This document shows positions 16,617 through 24,970 of a stretch of 63,315 bases of DNA, one piece after another. The DNA is taken from NCBI GenBank assembly GCA_024343425.1, contig BRLC01000023.1:1-63315 (forward strand), in the 5' to 3' direction. Under the pieces are notes generated by a model. The model worked only from the letters and a program-made list of their open reading frames with translations, did no database searches and was not told the DNA's origin. The stretch is from Rhizobiaceae bacterium MnEN-MB40S (GTDB lineage Bacteria; Pseudomonadota; Alphaproteobacteria; Rhizobiales; Rhizobiaceae). Within the stretch, counting starts at the first letter, position 1. Each line of letters starts with the position of its first letter. A program made the translations under genes and the position numbers.

Positions 16617-17894
16617 TGACATTTCATTCCGGACACATGGTTTACACAACGCGCATTTGGGGGAGCCCGAATGCCTTGGAAAGAGTGTAGACCAATGGAT
16701 GAACGTCTCAAATTCATAGCCCGACTGCTTGAAGGCGAGCAGATGGCGTCGCTTTGCCGGGAGTTCGGCATATCGCGGGTCACCGGTTACAAGATTTACG
16801 ATCGCTACAAGGACTGTGGCCTGGACGGTTTGTACGACCGTTCGCGGCGGCCCTATCGCCAGGCCAACAGGCTTCCCGTCCAGATCGAGCGCTGCATCCT
16901 CGGTCTCAAGCGCGAGCATTCATCCTGGGGCGCGCCCAAGATCCGCGACAAGCTGATCCGGCAATACCCGATGATCAAGCCGCCCGCGATTTCAACGGTG
17001 CATGCGGTTCTCGATCGTCACGGCCTGGTCAAGCGCGCCCGGCAGAGGCGCCGCGGCGGCAAGGCCGAAGGCACGCCGCTGTCGCAGCCCACCCAGCCCA
17101 ACGAGCTTTGGTGCGCCGACTTCAAAGGCGAGTTCAAGACGGGCGACGGACGCTACTGTTACCCTCTGACGGTGACTGATCAGGCCTCGCGCATGATCCT
17201 TGCTTGTGAAGCCTTTGAAAGCACGAAGGAACAGCCGGTCATCGAAGCCTTTGTCCGGCTGTTCAAGGATCGCGGCCAGCCATCGGCGATCAGGAGCGAC
17301 AACGGCTTGCCTTTTGCCAGCCCCAATGGCCTCTACAACCTGTCAAAGCTCTCGGTCTTCTGGCTCAGGCTCGGCATCGCCATCGAACGCATCAAGCCGG
17401 GCAACCCGCAGCAGAACGGACGCCATGAGCGAATGCACCGGACCCTGAAGCAGGAGACGGCGCGCCCGCCCGGCATGAACGCCCTCCAGCAGCAGGCCAG
17501 GTTCGACGACTTCATCAGCGAATTCAATGAGGAACGGCCACACGAGGCGCTTGATATGAGGACGCCGGCCGAACGCTATGCCCCTTCCTCAACACCTTAT
17601 GAGGGCCTGCCGGACGTGGAATACCCCTTCCACGACCGCGATATCATCGTCACGGCATGCGGTCGAATCTGCATGGCGCGAAAGAAGATCAACGTCTCGA
17701 CCGTGCTCGCCGGTCAGAAGCTCGGAGTAAAGGAGGTCGACGATGGGATTTGGCTGATCAGCTTCATGCGATATGATCTGGGATACATCGACCTGGAACA
17801 GAGAACATTACAGACAATCGACAACCCGTTCGGCACGAGGTTGTCACCCATGTCTTAGGTACGATCTGTTACCTATGTCTCCGGGCTGTACACA
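16617..17894 (+). mobile_element. IS481-family insertion sequence (approximate ends)
   Basis: About 1.28 kb with one transposase gene. The outward ends are imperfect inverted repeats: CATTCCGGACACATGGTTTACA at the left matches AGCCCGGAGACATAGGTAACA read inward from the right at about two thirds of positions. Exact termini and a target duplication could not be fixed by eye. The right end stops nine bases before the tRNA fragment at 17903. Confidence 0.65.
16671..17858 (+). CDS. IS481-family transposase
   Basis: A 395-residue DDE transposase. An N-terminal helix-turn-helix (EGEQMASLCREFGISRVTGY, then DRYKDCGLDGLYDRSRRP) is followed by an integrase-core domain with the triad Asp in WCADFKGEF, Asp in IRSDNGLPF and Glu in NGRHERMHRTLK. 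The C-terminal NEERPHEALDMRTPAERY is typical of the family. The start at 16671 has GGGGGA upstream; ATG at 16695 is an alternative. The gene is intact and the element could be active. Confidence 0.93.
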   Translation: MPWKECRPMDERLKFIARLLEGEQMASLCREFGISRVTGYKIYDRYKDCGLDGLYDRSRRPYRQANRLPVQIERCILGLKREHSSWGAPKIRDKLIRQYPMIKPPAISTVHAVLDRHGLVKRARQRRRGGKAEGTPLSQPTQPNELWCADFKGEFKTGDGRYCYPLTVTDQASRMILACEAFESTKEQPVIEAFVRLFKDRGQPSAIRSDNGLPFASPNGLYNLSKLSVFWLRLGIAIERIKPGNPQQNGRHERMHRTLKQETARPPGMNALQQQARFDDFISEFNEERPHEALDMRTPAERYAPSSTPYEGLPDVEYPFHDRDIIVTACGRICMARKKINVSTVLAGQKLGVKEVDDGIWLISFMRYDLGYIDLEQRTLQTIDNPFGTRLSPMS

Positions 17895-17902
17895 GGATAA
17901 GT

Positions 17903-17954
17903 TGGTTGCGGGGGCAGGATTTGAACCTGGGACCTTCAGGTTATAAGCCTGACG
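17903..17954 (-). pseudogene. 3' half of an initiator tRNA-Met gene (possible attachment-site relic)
   Basis: On the minus strand this is the anticodon arm (stem TCAGG/CCTGA, loop CTTATAA), the T-arm (GGTTCAAATCC) and the acceptor end finishing in CGCAACCA. It matches what I recall of the alphaproteobacterial initiator tRNA 3' half except that the anticodon CAT reads TAT and one T-stem base is changed. Homology stops abruptly at 17955, with no D-arm and no 5' acceptor strand, so it cannot be a working tRNA. Such 3' fragments are typically left by integrases that use tRNA genes as target. Confidence 0.65.
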
Positions 17955-18312
17955 TTTAGGCCCACAAGAAGTATATTCGTCTCACTGCTCACCATCGCTG
18001 CAAACACTGTCCATGTCGGTTATGACGACTGGTGATCGAAGATCTCGGTACTACAATAAGTACGACTTGGTTTATAAAAGCGTTAATTCACAATGCGATC
18101 CGTCCAGTCCATCATGGGCGCGACGGCTATACGTCCATATTTATCGTTCATCTCTGCACAGTTTCTAAGCCACGGTGAGATTGGACAGACGGACGTTCGC
18201 CCGCATAAGGGTCATATGACTCATTTCACTCTGTCTTCAAAGTGTAACGATCATTGTCGCACATCGCCACTTTTGTGGTTGCTCACAATTGTGGGCGCAG
18301 TAGGCTGCTGCT
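17955..18312. other. Non-coding stretch of lower GC, no gene recognised
   Basis: 358 bases between the tRNA fragment and the end of the flavin monooxygenase gene. They are visibly richer in A+T than the neighbours. An 81-codon open frame (18093-18338, plus strand) has no plausible ribosome site or recognisable sequence and overlaps the monooxygenase end, so I do not call it. This is probably the decayed junction of an inserted segment. Confidence 0.5.
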
Positions 18313-20094
18313 TTAACGGTTTGCAGGAGCCGGCATGACGCCTCTAAGCTGCGCTACGATCTGGAGCGCAAGGAACTTCGAAAAAGTTCTCGCCTGGGTT
18401 ATTCCTCCCAGTTGCAGCCAGAGGCCTTCCTGGCCGGTCCGCCGCCAGGCCCCGCGCATTTCTCCGTCCTCTCCCCAGCCCCAGACCGGACCCACGCGCT
18501 TGGCCACCGCATCGCCGAAAAAGTCGCGAACGTCCGCTTCCTGATTGAGATAGCCGGTGGCAAGCACGATTATGTCCGCTTCCAGATCGGCGCCGTCCTT
18601 CATCTCGGCTCCCATTGGGCCGTAGGTTTCGATCTGGGACGCCTGAATGATCTTGATCGACCCGTCTATGATGCGTTCCGACGCGCCGACGTTGATATAA
18701 TATCCGCCGCCTCGATGCAGGTAGTTTGCAAAATGTCCGCCTTCGAGATAGCCGGGATCGGTTCGAAACCCCGCATTTTCCAGCCCTGCGATCAGATCGG
18801 CGTCAAGCGCGCGGACGCGCTTGCTGAGATCCCTGTAGGAACGGATCGTCGCGTCGTAGTCGCTGGCCAGGGTGACGATGTCCAGTTCGTCGATCGAGCG
18901 GTTCTCCTTGTAGAGAGAATAGACGAGATTCGCCTGTTTCATGTTCACGACATTTGTGGGGCTGCGCTGCACCATGGTGACGTCGCATCCATTCTGGAGA
19001 AGCTCCAGCGCAATATCGTGGCCGCTTGTGCTGGTCCCGACGACCAGGGCCTTCTTGCCACGGAACTCTGGCGTGGGGCTCACATCCGACGAATGGACCA
19101 CAGTTCCCTCGAAGCGGTCGAGGCCCGGCAGCTTCGGATAGAACTTTCGGCCCGACACGCCGCCGGTCGCAAGGACGATATGTTGCGGACGCAATTCAAG
19201 ACTTTCGCCATTGCGCGTCAGCCGCGCCCGCCAGGTTTTGGAGGAGTCGTCGAACTCTGCTCCGTCGAAATTCGTCTCGTTCCAGAACGGAAACAGCATT
19301 GCGTCTGAATAGAATTCCATCCACGTGGCGTAGAGATCCTTCGGCAGATAGCTCGGCCAGGAGCGCGGGAACGCCGTATAGGGAAAGTCGACCGTACAAA
19401 GCTCGTTGTGCAGTTGGAGGGTGTGGTAGCGTTCGCGCCAGTTGTCGCCGACACGTGTAACCCGGTCGACCATCAGAATCCGCACACCCATGGCTTTGAG
19501 TCGGGCCGCGATCATCAACCCGCATTGTCCCGCCCCGACGATGAGCACTTCGGGTTCGCAGTTGGAGAAATCGCTCTCGCGGTCGCGCTGATCGAGGCAG
19601 TTTTCATTCGGGTTCTCAGTCTGGATACGCTCTGGTCGCCGGTCGTCTATCGCCTCGGGATACCCGTCGATCTCCTGCAGTGATGTCATGAGGCCCCAGG
19701 CGAGATACCGGCCATCCTCCTGTTGCTGCAGGCGGACCACGCCGTTTCCCTTGCCGATTGAAGTATCGAACGCGAAAATGGCTTCGACCACTTCCCGCCC
19801 CGCGCGTGTCTGCCGGGACGGCGCCGTGTAACGCGGATCAAGCCGAAAATTACACAGTCCGGAAGATACGCCGGCTTCGGTCAGCCGCTCCGCAATTCCA
19901 ACTGGACCTTTGGTGGTTCCAAAATCCCACGATGTGGCGAGCAAGTCCCGCCAGTAGGCGTCATCCGTGAACAAGGTTTCCAGGGTCGCCTTGTCACGCT
20001 CGGACATGGCCTTGTCCAAGGCATCGAGCCAGTTGGCGCTGGCTGTCGACAAAGGAGACGCTGCCAAAATTTCCTGGCGCACGGTCCGGTTCAT
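18313..20094 (-). CDS. Flavin-dependent monooxygenase (FMO/Baeyer-Villiger-like) with SnoaL-like N-terminal domain
   Basis: A 593-residue FAD/NADPH oxygenase. Residues 1-150 look like an NTF2/SnoaL fold (LDALDKAMSERDKATLETLF...YWRDLLATSWDF). The FAD dinucleotide motif GAGQCG is at 187-192 and the NADPH motif GTSTSG at 353-358. Between them is FEGTVVHSS at 328-336, the FMO-type version of the FxGxxxH fingerprint rather than the strict Baeyer-Villiger one ending in W. Candidate reactions are oxygen insertion next to a carbonyl or heteroatom oxidation. It is the last gene of the 27441-18313 operon, and the lactonase two genes upstream favours ketone-to-lactone chemistry. Start is well supported (GGAGGAGG). 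Confidence 0.85.
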   Translation of the reverse strand: MNRTVRQEILAASPLSTASANWLDALDKAMSERDKATLETLFTDDAYWRDLLATSWDFGTTKGPVGIAERLTEAGVSSGLCNFRLDPRYTAPSRQTRAGREVVEAIFAFDTSIGKGNGVVRLQQQEDGRYLAWGLMTSLQEIDGYPEAIDDRRPERIQTENPNENCLDQRDRESDFSNCEPEVLIVGAGQCGLMIAARLKAMGVRILMVDRVTRVGDNWRERYHTLQLHNELCTVDFPYTAFPRSWPSYLPKDLYATWMEFYSDAMLFPFWNETNFDGAEFDDSSKTWRARLTRNGESLELRPQHIVLATGGVSGRKFYPKLPGLDRFEGTVVHSSDVSPTPEFRGKKALVVGTSTSGHDIALELLQNGCDVTMVQRSPTNVVNMKQANLVYSLYKENRSIDELDIVTLASDYDATIRSYRDLSKRVRALDADLIAGLENAGFRTDPGYLEGGHFANYLHRGGGYYINVGASERIIDGSIKIIQASQIETYGPMGAEMKDGADLEADIIVLATGYLNQEADVRDFFGDAVAKRVGPVWGWGEDGEMRGAWRRTGQEGLWLQLGGITQARTFSKFLALQIVAQLRGVMPAPANR

Positions 20095-20199
20095 GATTGA
20101 TCCTCCTCCGGGAAATCTGGTTTCAGGCGTCTTTGGCGCGATATCGGCATTGCTTCCTCGCGAAGCGGCTCGATGGGTTCCGAAAATTCGATCGCGGTT

Positions 20200-20988
20200 T
20201 CAATGGAATGTCCGTCCCCCGTCCACCGCCATGGTGGCGCCCGTGATGAAAGACGATGCCCCGCTGCTCAGAAACAGCGCCGCCTGGGCTACCTCTTCGG
20301 CAAGCCCGAGACGCTTGAGCGCATATTTCTGCAGCGTCACCGCCAGATCATTGTGCCCGGCCAGCGCCTCCACCATTGGCGTGTCTATGAGACCGGGGCA
20401 GATCGTGTTCACGCGGATATTGGGCGCCAGCTCCATCGCCAGGACCTTGCCCAAGATGATCAGACCGCCTTTGGAGGTGGCGTAGGCCGATCGGTTAGCG
20501 TATGGCGAGAGCCCTACTCCCGACGAAATATTGAGTATGGTGGCATAGCCCGTCGGCGCCTCCCGCAGAGAGGTTTCCGCCGCCCGGCAAAGCAGGAAAG
20601 GCGCAGTCAGATTCACGTCCATGACCAGCTTCCAGGTCGCGGCGTCCGTCTCTCCTATGGGGCCGTTGACGTAGACGCCTGCCGCATTCACCAGTCCATC
20701 GAGATGCCCCATGAACGATGCCGCCTCGCCCACCACCGATGGCAGCTTCTCGAAGTCCGTCAAATCCTGCGCAATGGCGAGACCGCCGGTTTCTCTGGCA
20801 ATGTCGCGCAGGCCGGTTTCCTCGCGGTCAAGAAGAGCAATCTTTGCTCCCTCGGCTGCAAACAGTTTCGCAATGGCGCGGCCAATGCCGCGGGCGGCGC
20901 CCGTCACCAGGATTGCCCGACCTTTCATGCGCCCCGCAGGCAGCGGCAAATCACCTTCCTTCGGCGTCCATGCAACCGCCTCATTCAT
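20200..20988 (-). CDS. Short-chain dehydrogenase/reductase
   Basis: Classical SDR, 262 residues from ATG 20988. This start overlaps the upstream lactonase stop by eight bases and fits family length; an in-frame extension upstream lies inside the lactonase gene. Cofactor motif TGAARGIG, structural motif NAAG, catalytic Ser in NISSGVG and YATSK for the Tyr-x3-Lys pair. LLDREE after beta-strand 2 carries an acidic residue, so NAD(H) is likely preferred. Its place beside the monooxygenase and lactonase suggests an alcohol/ketone interconversion. Confidence 0.88.
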   Translation of the reverse strand: MNEAVAWTPKEGDLPLPAGRMKGRAILVTGAARGIGRAIAKLFAAEGAKIALLDREETGLRDIARETGGLAIAQDLTDFEKLPSVVGEAASFMGHLDGLVNAAGVYVNGPIGETDAATWKLVMDVNLTAPFLLCRAAETSLREAPTGYATILNISSGVGLSPYANRSAYATSKGGLIILGKVLAMELAPNIRVNTICPGLIDTPMVEALAGHNDLAVTLQKYALKRLGLAEEVAQAALFLSSGASSFITGATMAVDGGRTFH

Positions 20989-21913
20989 GCCCGGTCTCCG
21001 CGCCGCGGTATATATTGATTCCGCGCGCGCGCACCGGAACACGCAACACGTCCGTGGCGCTGCACATGTAAAGACTGTTTCGCTTGGGACCGCCAAAACA
21101 CAGATTGATTATGATGCCGCCAGTAATGATCTTGCCGAGCAGGTCTCCGTCTCGCGAGTAGACGTGCACGCCTTCCCCGGTTCCCGCCCAGATGCGCTCC
21201 TCGTCATCCACCCGAATGCCGTCGAACAGGCCGACAGATGCCTCGACGACAACGCCCCGGTCCTCGGCGCCGCCATCCGCGCCGATGTCGAAACAGCGAA
21301 TGTGGGCCGGCTTGTCCGGACCATCTGTCCTTGCTGAATCAACCACATAAAGCCGGCTCTCGTCCGGTGAGAAAGCGAGCCCATTGGGCTGCTGCATGGT
21401 GGTGATCACCGCTTGCAGCCGGCCGCTGACGGGATCATAGCGGTAGACATGGCTTCCGCTCTGCTCGCGTTCAGCCTTGTTGCCGAAATAGTCGCCGTCG
21501 ATCCCGTAAGTGGGATCACTGAACCAAACTGTGCCGTCAGATTTGACGACCACGTCATTGGGTGAATTCAGGCGCCGCCCATCATGAAGATCGGCCAATA
21601 CGGTAACGCTGCCGTCGATCTCCGTCCGAATCACCCGGCGACCGCCATGCTCGCATGTGATCAGCCGACCCGTTCGATCTGTCGTGTTGCCGTTTGCGTG
21701 CCCGGAAGGCTGGCGCAGAATGCCGACGGCGCCGGTCAGTTCATCGTAGCGCAGCAGCCGGTCGTTCGGGATGTCCGACCAAACGAGGCTGCGTGAGGCC
21801 GGGAAATAGACCGGCCCCTCGTTCCATTTTGCCTGGCTGTAGATTCTTTCCGGCGCCTCATGTCCAAGGAACAGGCGAACTCCGGGATCGACGATTTCGT
21901 AAAGACTGCTCAT
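20981..21913 (-). CDS. SMP-30/gluconolactonase family hydrolase (putative lactonase)
   Basis: A 310-residue six-bladed beta-propeller of the SMP-30/gluconolaconase/LRE family: EGPVYFPASRSLVWSDIPN carries the metal-binding Glu near the N-terminus, NDVVVKSDGTVWFSDPTYG the central Asn/Asp ligands and GLAFSPDESRLYVVDS a further Asp. These enzymes open lactones with a divalent metal. With an oxygenase able to make lactones in the same operon, ring opening of a Baeyer-Villiger product is an attractive role. The start overlaps the preceding dehydrogenase stop by four bases. Confidence 0.85.
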   Translation of the reverse strand: MSSLYEIVDPGVRLFLGHEAPERIYSQAKWNEGPVYFPASRSLVWSDIPNDRLLRYDELTGAVGILRQPSGHANGNTTDRTGRLITCEHGGRRVIRTEIDGSVTVLADLHDGRRLNSPNDVVVKSDGTVWFSDPTYGIDGDYFGNKAEREQSGSHVYRYDPVSGRLQAVITTMQQPNGLAFSPDESRLYVVDSARTDGPDKPAHIRCFDIGADGGAEDRGVVVEASVGLFDGIRVDDEERIWAGTGEGVHVYSRDGDLLGKIITGGIIINLCFGGPKRNSLYMCSATDVLRVPVRARGINIYRGAETGHE

Positions 21914-22965
21914 GCGGGCCTCTTTTCAACGCTTTGTTCCTGCCAGCGGGGTTCGGCGTCCGAATCGACGATCCGATTCACCAGGGCGCGGCGATGATGC
22001 TCGGATGAACCGAGCGACTGGCCGATGCGAAGAATACGGCGCAGATAACGGTTCAGCGGATACTCCCATGTGACGCCTATCCCGCCATGGAACTGGATCG
22101 CCATTTCCGCCAGTTCGCGCGCCGCTGTCGGCACGAACGACAGGACGACTGAGACCGCTTGCTGCGCTTCCTCTCGCCACCCAAATTCGCCGGGATTGTC
22201 AACCGCACGATCGATGGCTGTGGCGGCGTAGTCGATCGCGACCCGGATGTTTTCCAGTTGCACATAGCCATCGGCGGCGATGTGCTTGAGCGCCTGATTG
22301 GCGCCGATCGGTTGACCGAACTGTCGACGATCCTTGAGATATTCTATTGCCGTCTCGAAGCAGAACGCCGCAGCGCCGGCAATCTCGGCGGAACGCAAAA
22401 TGGCAAGTCGCTCGACTGCAAGATCCATGGATACGACCGCAGCACAATCCTGAACCGCATCGACCCCGACCAAGCCGGTTGCGATCCCCGGCTCCAGATC
22501 GTTGCGGGACATCTGGCCCAGTCGGCTCACCTCCAGAAGCACGATATCTCTATCGTCACGCAGCACGGCGAGCCATTCGGCGCTATCCAGATAGGCTGCG
22601 GAATAGCCGCCCGAATTGCGATGCTCTTGTCCTCCGCGACGGATGTCACATGTCGCGGTTATGGAGGACAGTCCTGAGAGAACGCGGTTGCCGGCTTCCG
22701 GCCTGACGCTCGTCAGGGCGCCCGTCAGCAAAATCGTTTCCGCTAGCGGAAAATTCAGGCAGAAGCGGCCTGCCTGCGTGCAGGCGATGACGCCTTCGAC
22801 CATACCAAGACCCATTCCTCCCTGCTCTTGCGGGACCAGCATGGCGACTGCGCCCAGTTCCGCCAGCATCGGGCCCAAGGCTTCGCTGCTCTCGACAGCG
22901 CGCCTGAACGCAATGGAGATACTGTCTCTGAGCTGGACCTGTTCGACTGACAATTCGAGATCCAT
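21910..22965 (-). CDS. Acyl-CoA dehydrogenase-like subunit (small partner of a heteromeric pair)
   Basis: A 351-residue acyl-CoA dehydrogenase-fold protein, shorter and more divergent than its upstream neighbour, with which it overlaps by one base. The C-terminal domain is recognisable (EYLKDRRQFGQPIGANQALKHIAAD and IQFHGGIGVTWEYPLNRYLRR). The EGT(S)xIQ segment that closes normal members is absent; it ends instead at a non-conserved tail. Adjacent long/short pairs of this kind form alpha2-beta2 dehydrogenases in steroid side-chain degradation (FadE28-FadE29, ChsE families). I expect the same here, acting on a bulky acyl-CoA. Confidence 0.85.
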   Translation of the reverse strand: MDLELSVEQVQLRDSISIAFRRAVESSEALGPMLAELGAVAMLVPQEQGGMGLGMVEGVIACTQAGRFCLNFPLAETILLTGALTSVRPEAGNRVLSGLSSITATCDIRRGGQEHRNSGGYSAAYLDSAEWLAVLRDDRDIVLLEVSRLGQMSRNDLEPGIATGLVGVDAVQDCAAVVSMDLAVERLAILRSAEIAGAAAFCFETAIEYLKDRRQFGQPIGANQALKHIAADGYVQLENIRVAIDYAATAIDRAVDNPGEFGWREEAQQAVSVVLSFVPTAARELAEMAIQFHGGIGVTWEYPLNRYLRRILRIGQSLGSSEHHRRALVNRIVDSDAEPRWQEQSVEKRPA

Positions 22966-24140
22966 CAGGCCGGCCTCCGCTCCGGACGCGGCAGGCCAAG
23001 GACCCGCTCTGCAATGATGTTGCGCTGGATCTGGGAACTGCCCGCATAGATCGTCTCGCCGCGTGCGATGAAGTAGATTTTCCTGAAACGCGCCGCGACC
23101 GGGCTGTCAGCATCGATATCCGGCCCCAGCACCTCAAGTCCGAGGCGGGCAATCTTCTGGTGAATCTGGCTCCAGAGCAATTTGAGCAGACTTGATTCGT
23201 CGCCAATCTTTGCGCCCTGGCAAATCCGCCCGAGGAATTTCAGATTGTGGTAGCGCAGCACCTCCAGCTCTGCTGCGATCTCACCCATCTTGTCTTCCAT
23301 CGCCCCTGTCATTGAACCATTCGATCGGGCCTGCCGAATCAGGGCTCTGAGTTCCTCGGCAAAGCGTTGCTGGCGGTAGAGTCGCGTCGTCGCACGCTCG
23401 AAACCAAGCACTCCGACGGCCACCTGCCATCCGGCGTCGATTTCACCGATGCGCATTCCGTCCTCGATTCGAACATCGGTCAGGAACACTTCGTTGAAAT
23501 GGCGCTGGCCGTTCAGGTGACGGATGCCGCGCACCTCGATGCCGGGCGTATTCATCGGCATGATGAACAATGTCATTCCGCGATGGGGCTTGGCGTCGGC
23601 GTTCGTGCGAGCCAGAAGGATACAATGGCTCGCCATATGGGCGTAGCTCGTCCAGATCTTCTGCCCGTTCAGAATCCAGCCGCCATTTCCCCTCACCGCG
23701 CGTGTCTTTATTGAAGCGAGGTCCGATCCGGCGTTCGGTTCGGAGAACCCCTGGCACCAGATGTCGTCGATGCGAAGGATGCGCGGGATATAGTGGCGTT
23801 TCTGCTCTTCGGTGCCGACGCTCAACAGGATCGGCCCGACGAGCTCGCGGCCAATCGTGTTGAGGCTCTCCGGCGCCGAAATCCTGCCCATCTCTTCGTT
23901 GACCAGAAACTCCTCGACGGGTCCCAGTCCCTGACCGCCGTAAGCCTTGGGCCATGCTACGCCGGAATAGCCGGCGTCGTAGAGCCTGCGTTCCCAGTTG
24001 ACAAGAAACGCCCGCTCCTCCGGCTCCGGCAATAGCGGCCAGTGCGCAGCCTCGATCCAGTTCCCGGGAAGGCTGGTTTCAAGCCACCGCCGAACGTCCT
24101 GCCTGTACTGCTTCTGTCCTTCGGAAAAACAGATGTTCAT
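22965..24140 (-). CDS. Acyl-CoA dehydrogenase (large partner of a heteromeric pair)
   Basis: A 391-residue FAD-dependent acyl-CoA dehydrogenase. WCQGFSEPNAGSDLASIKTRA is the flavin/substrate loop, GWILNGQKIWTSYAHMA follows, and the C-terminus is ETIYAGSSQIQRNIIAERVLGLPRP. Ala replaces the Glu of the short-chain EGT motif, as in many steroid-type and long-chain enzymes. It introduces the alpha-beta double bond and passes electrons to ETF; an etfA gene lies at the right edge of the window. It is coupled to the 21910 gene by TGATG. Confidence 0.9.
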   Translation of the reverse strand: MNICFSEGQKQYRQDVRRWLETSLPGNWIEAAHWPLLPEPEERAFLVNWERRLYDAGYSGVAWPKAYGGQGLGPVEEFLVNEEMGRISAPESLNTIGRELVGPILLSVGTEEQKRHYIPRILRIDDIWCQGFSEPNAGSDLASIKTRAVRGNGGWILNGQKIWTSYAHMASHCILLARTNADAKPHRGMTLFIMPMNTPGIEVRGIRHLNGQRHFNEVFLTDVRIEDGMRIGEIDAGWQVAVGVLGFERATTRLYRQQRFAEELRALIRQARSNGSMTGAMEDKMGEIAAELEVLRYHNLKFLGRICQGAKIGDESSLLKLLWSQIHQKIARLGLEVLGPDIDADSPVAARFRKIYFIARGETIYAGSSQIQRNIIAERVLGLPRPERRPA

Positions 24141-24184
24141 CGATCCCGCCTGCGTCGATCACAAATTCCTCTGGTCATCTCGCG

Positions 24185-24970
24185 TCATCGACCGACAAAA
24201 ACCGGCGCCCGCTTTTCGGCGAATGCCTTCAACGCCTCCCTGGCGTCCTCGGACTTGCCAAGCTGCATCGTCATTTCCTGTTCGTAGCGATAACCGTCTC
24301 GAAGACTCATGTGCTCTATGGTGTTCATCGATTGCTTTGCCAGCCGTGTCGCGAGCGGACTGAAACCGGCCACTTTCACCGCCATGTTCCGCGCGGTCGC
24401 CAACAGGTCTTCCGGCGACACACAGGCCTGCACCACGCCAAGGCGATAGAGCTCCGGACCGTCCACGCGCTCACCGGACAGCATCATCCAGCGTACCCTG
24501 GATCGTCCGAATAGCTGCATCGCATGGCGACAGCCTCCCATCAGTCCCACGGAAACTTCGGGAAGTCCCAGGCTCGCGCGTTCGGACGCCACCAGAACAT
24601 CGCAGGAGGCCACAATCGCCAGGCCGGCCCCAAGAGCATGACCGTTGATCGCCCCTATGACGGGCTTTGTGCATTCGCGAATGGCGTGATAGCTCTCACG
24701 AGCTGAACGCTGGTTGCGGCGCCTCTCGCCCTCTCCCCAGACCTTGCCGGCGCGCGCCTTGATATCGACTCCCGCACAGAAGGATTTTCCTTTCCCGGTC
24801 AGGACGATCGAACGCACCTCGTCGCGGTCCGACAACGCGTCCATGGCAAAGACGAGTTCGTCCTGGGTCAGCTCGTTCTGAGCGTTGACCGGCGGGTTGT
24901 CCATCGTGACCACCGCGACGAAATCGTCGATTTCGACCGATACCGTTTCGAGTGAAGCAAGTTCCATCAC
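24185..24970 (-). CDS. Enoyl-CoA hydratase/isomerase family protein (crotonase)
   Basis: Crotonase-fold enzyme of 261 residues. Oxyanion-hole segments are GKSFCAGVDIKAR and GHALGAGLAIVASCDVLVAS, and the catalytic-Glu segment is LGLPEVSVGLMGG. The second Glu position of classical hydratases lies in a non-standard GCRHAMQ, so hydratase, isomerase or hydrolase activity is open. C-terminal EKRAPVFVGR is typical. It overlaps the CoA ligase stop by four bases, in the middle of the 27441-18313 operon. Confidence 0.87.
   Translation of the reverse strand: MMELASLETVSVEIDDFVAVVTMDNPPVNAQNELTQDELVFAMDALSDRDEVRSIVLTGKGKSFCAGVDIKARAGKVWGEGERRRNQRSARESYHAIRECTKPVIGAINGHALGAGLAIVASCDVLVASERASLGLPEVSVGLMGGCRHAMQLFGRSRVRWMMLSGERVDGPELYRLGVVQACVSPEDLLATARNMAVKVAGFSPLATRLAKQSMNTIEHMSLRDGYRYEQEMTMQLGKSEDAREALKAFAEKRAPVFVGR

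Noticed and set aside
17903..17954. Functional tRNA-Ile(TAT)
   Set aside because: The loop reads TAT, but the D-arm and 5' acceptor strand are missing, so it is a fragment of an initiator tRNA with a mutated anticodon.
18093..18338. 81-codon ORF in the AT-richer gap
   Set aside because: No ribosome site and no recognisable sequence; it overlaps the monooxygenase end.
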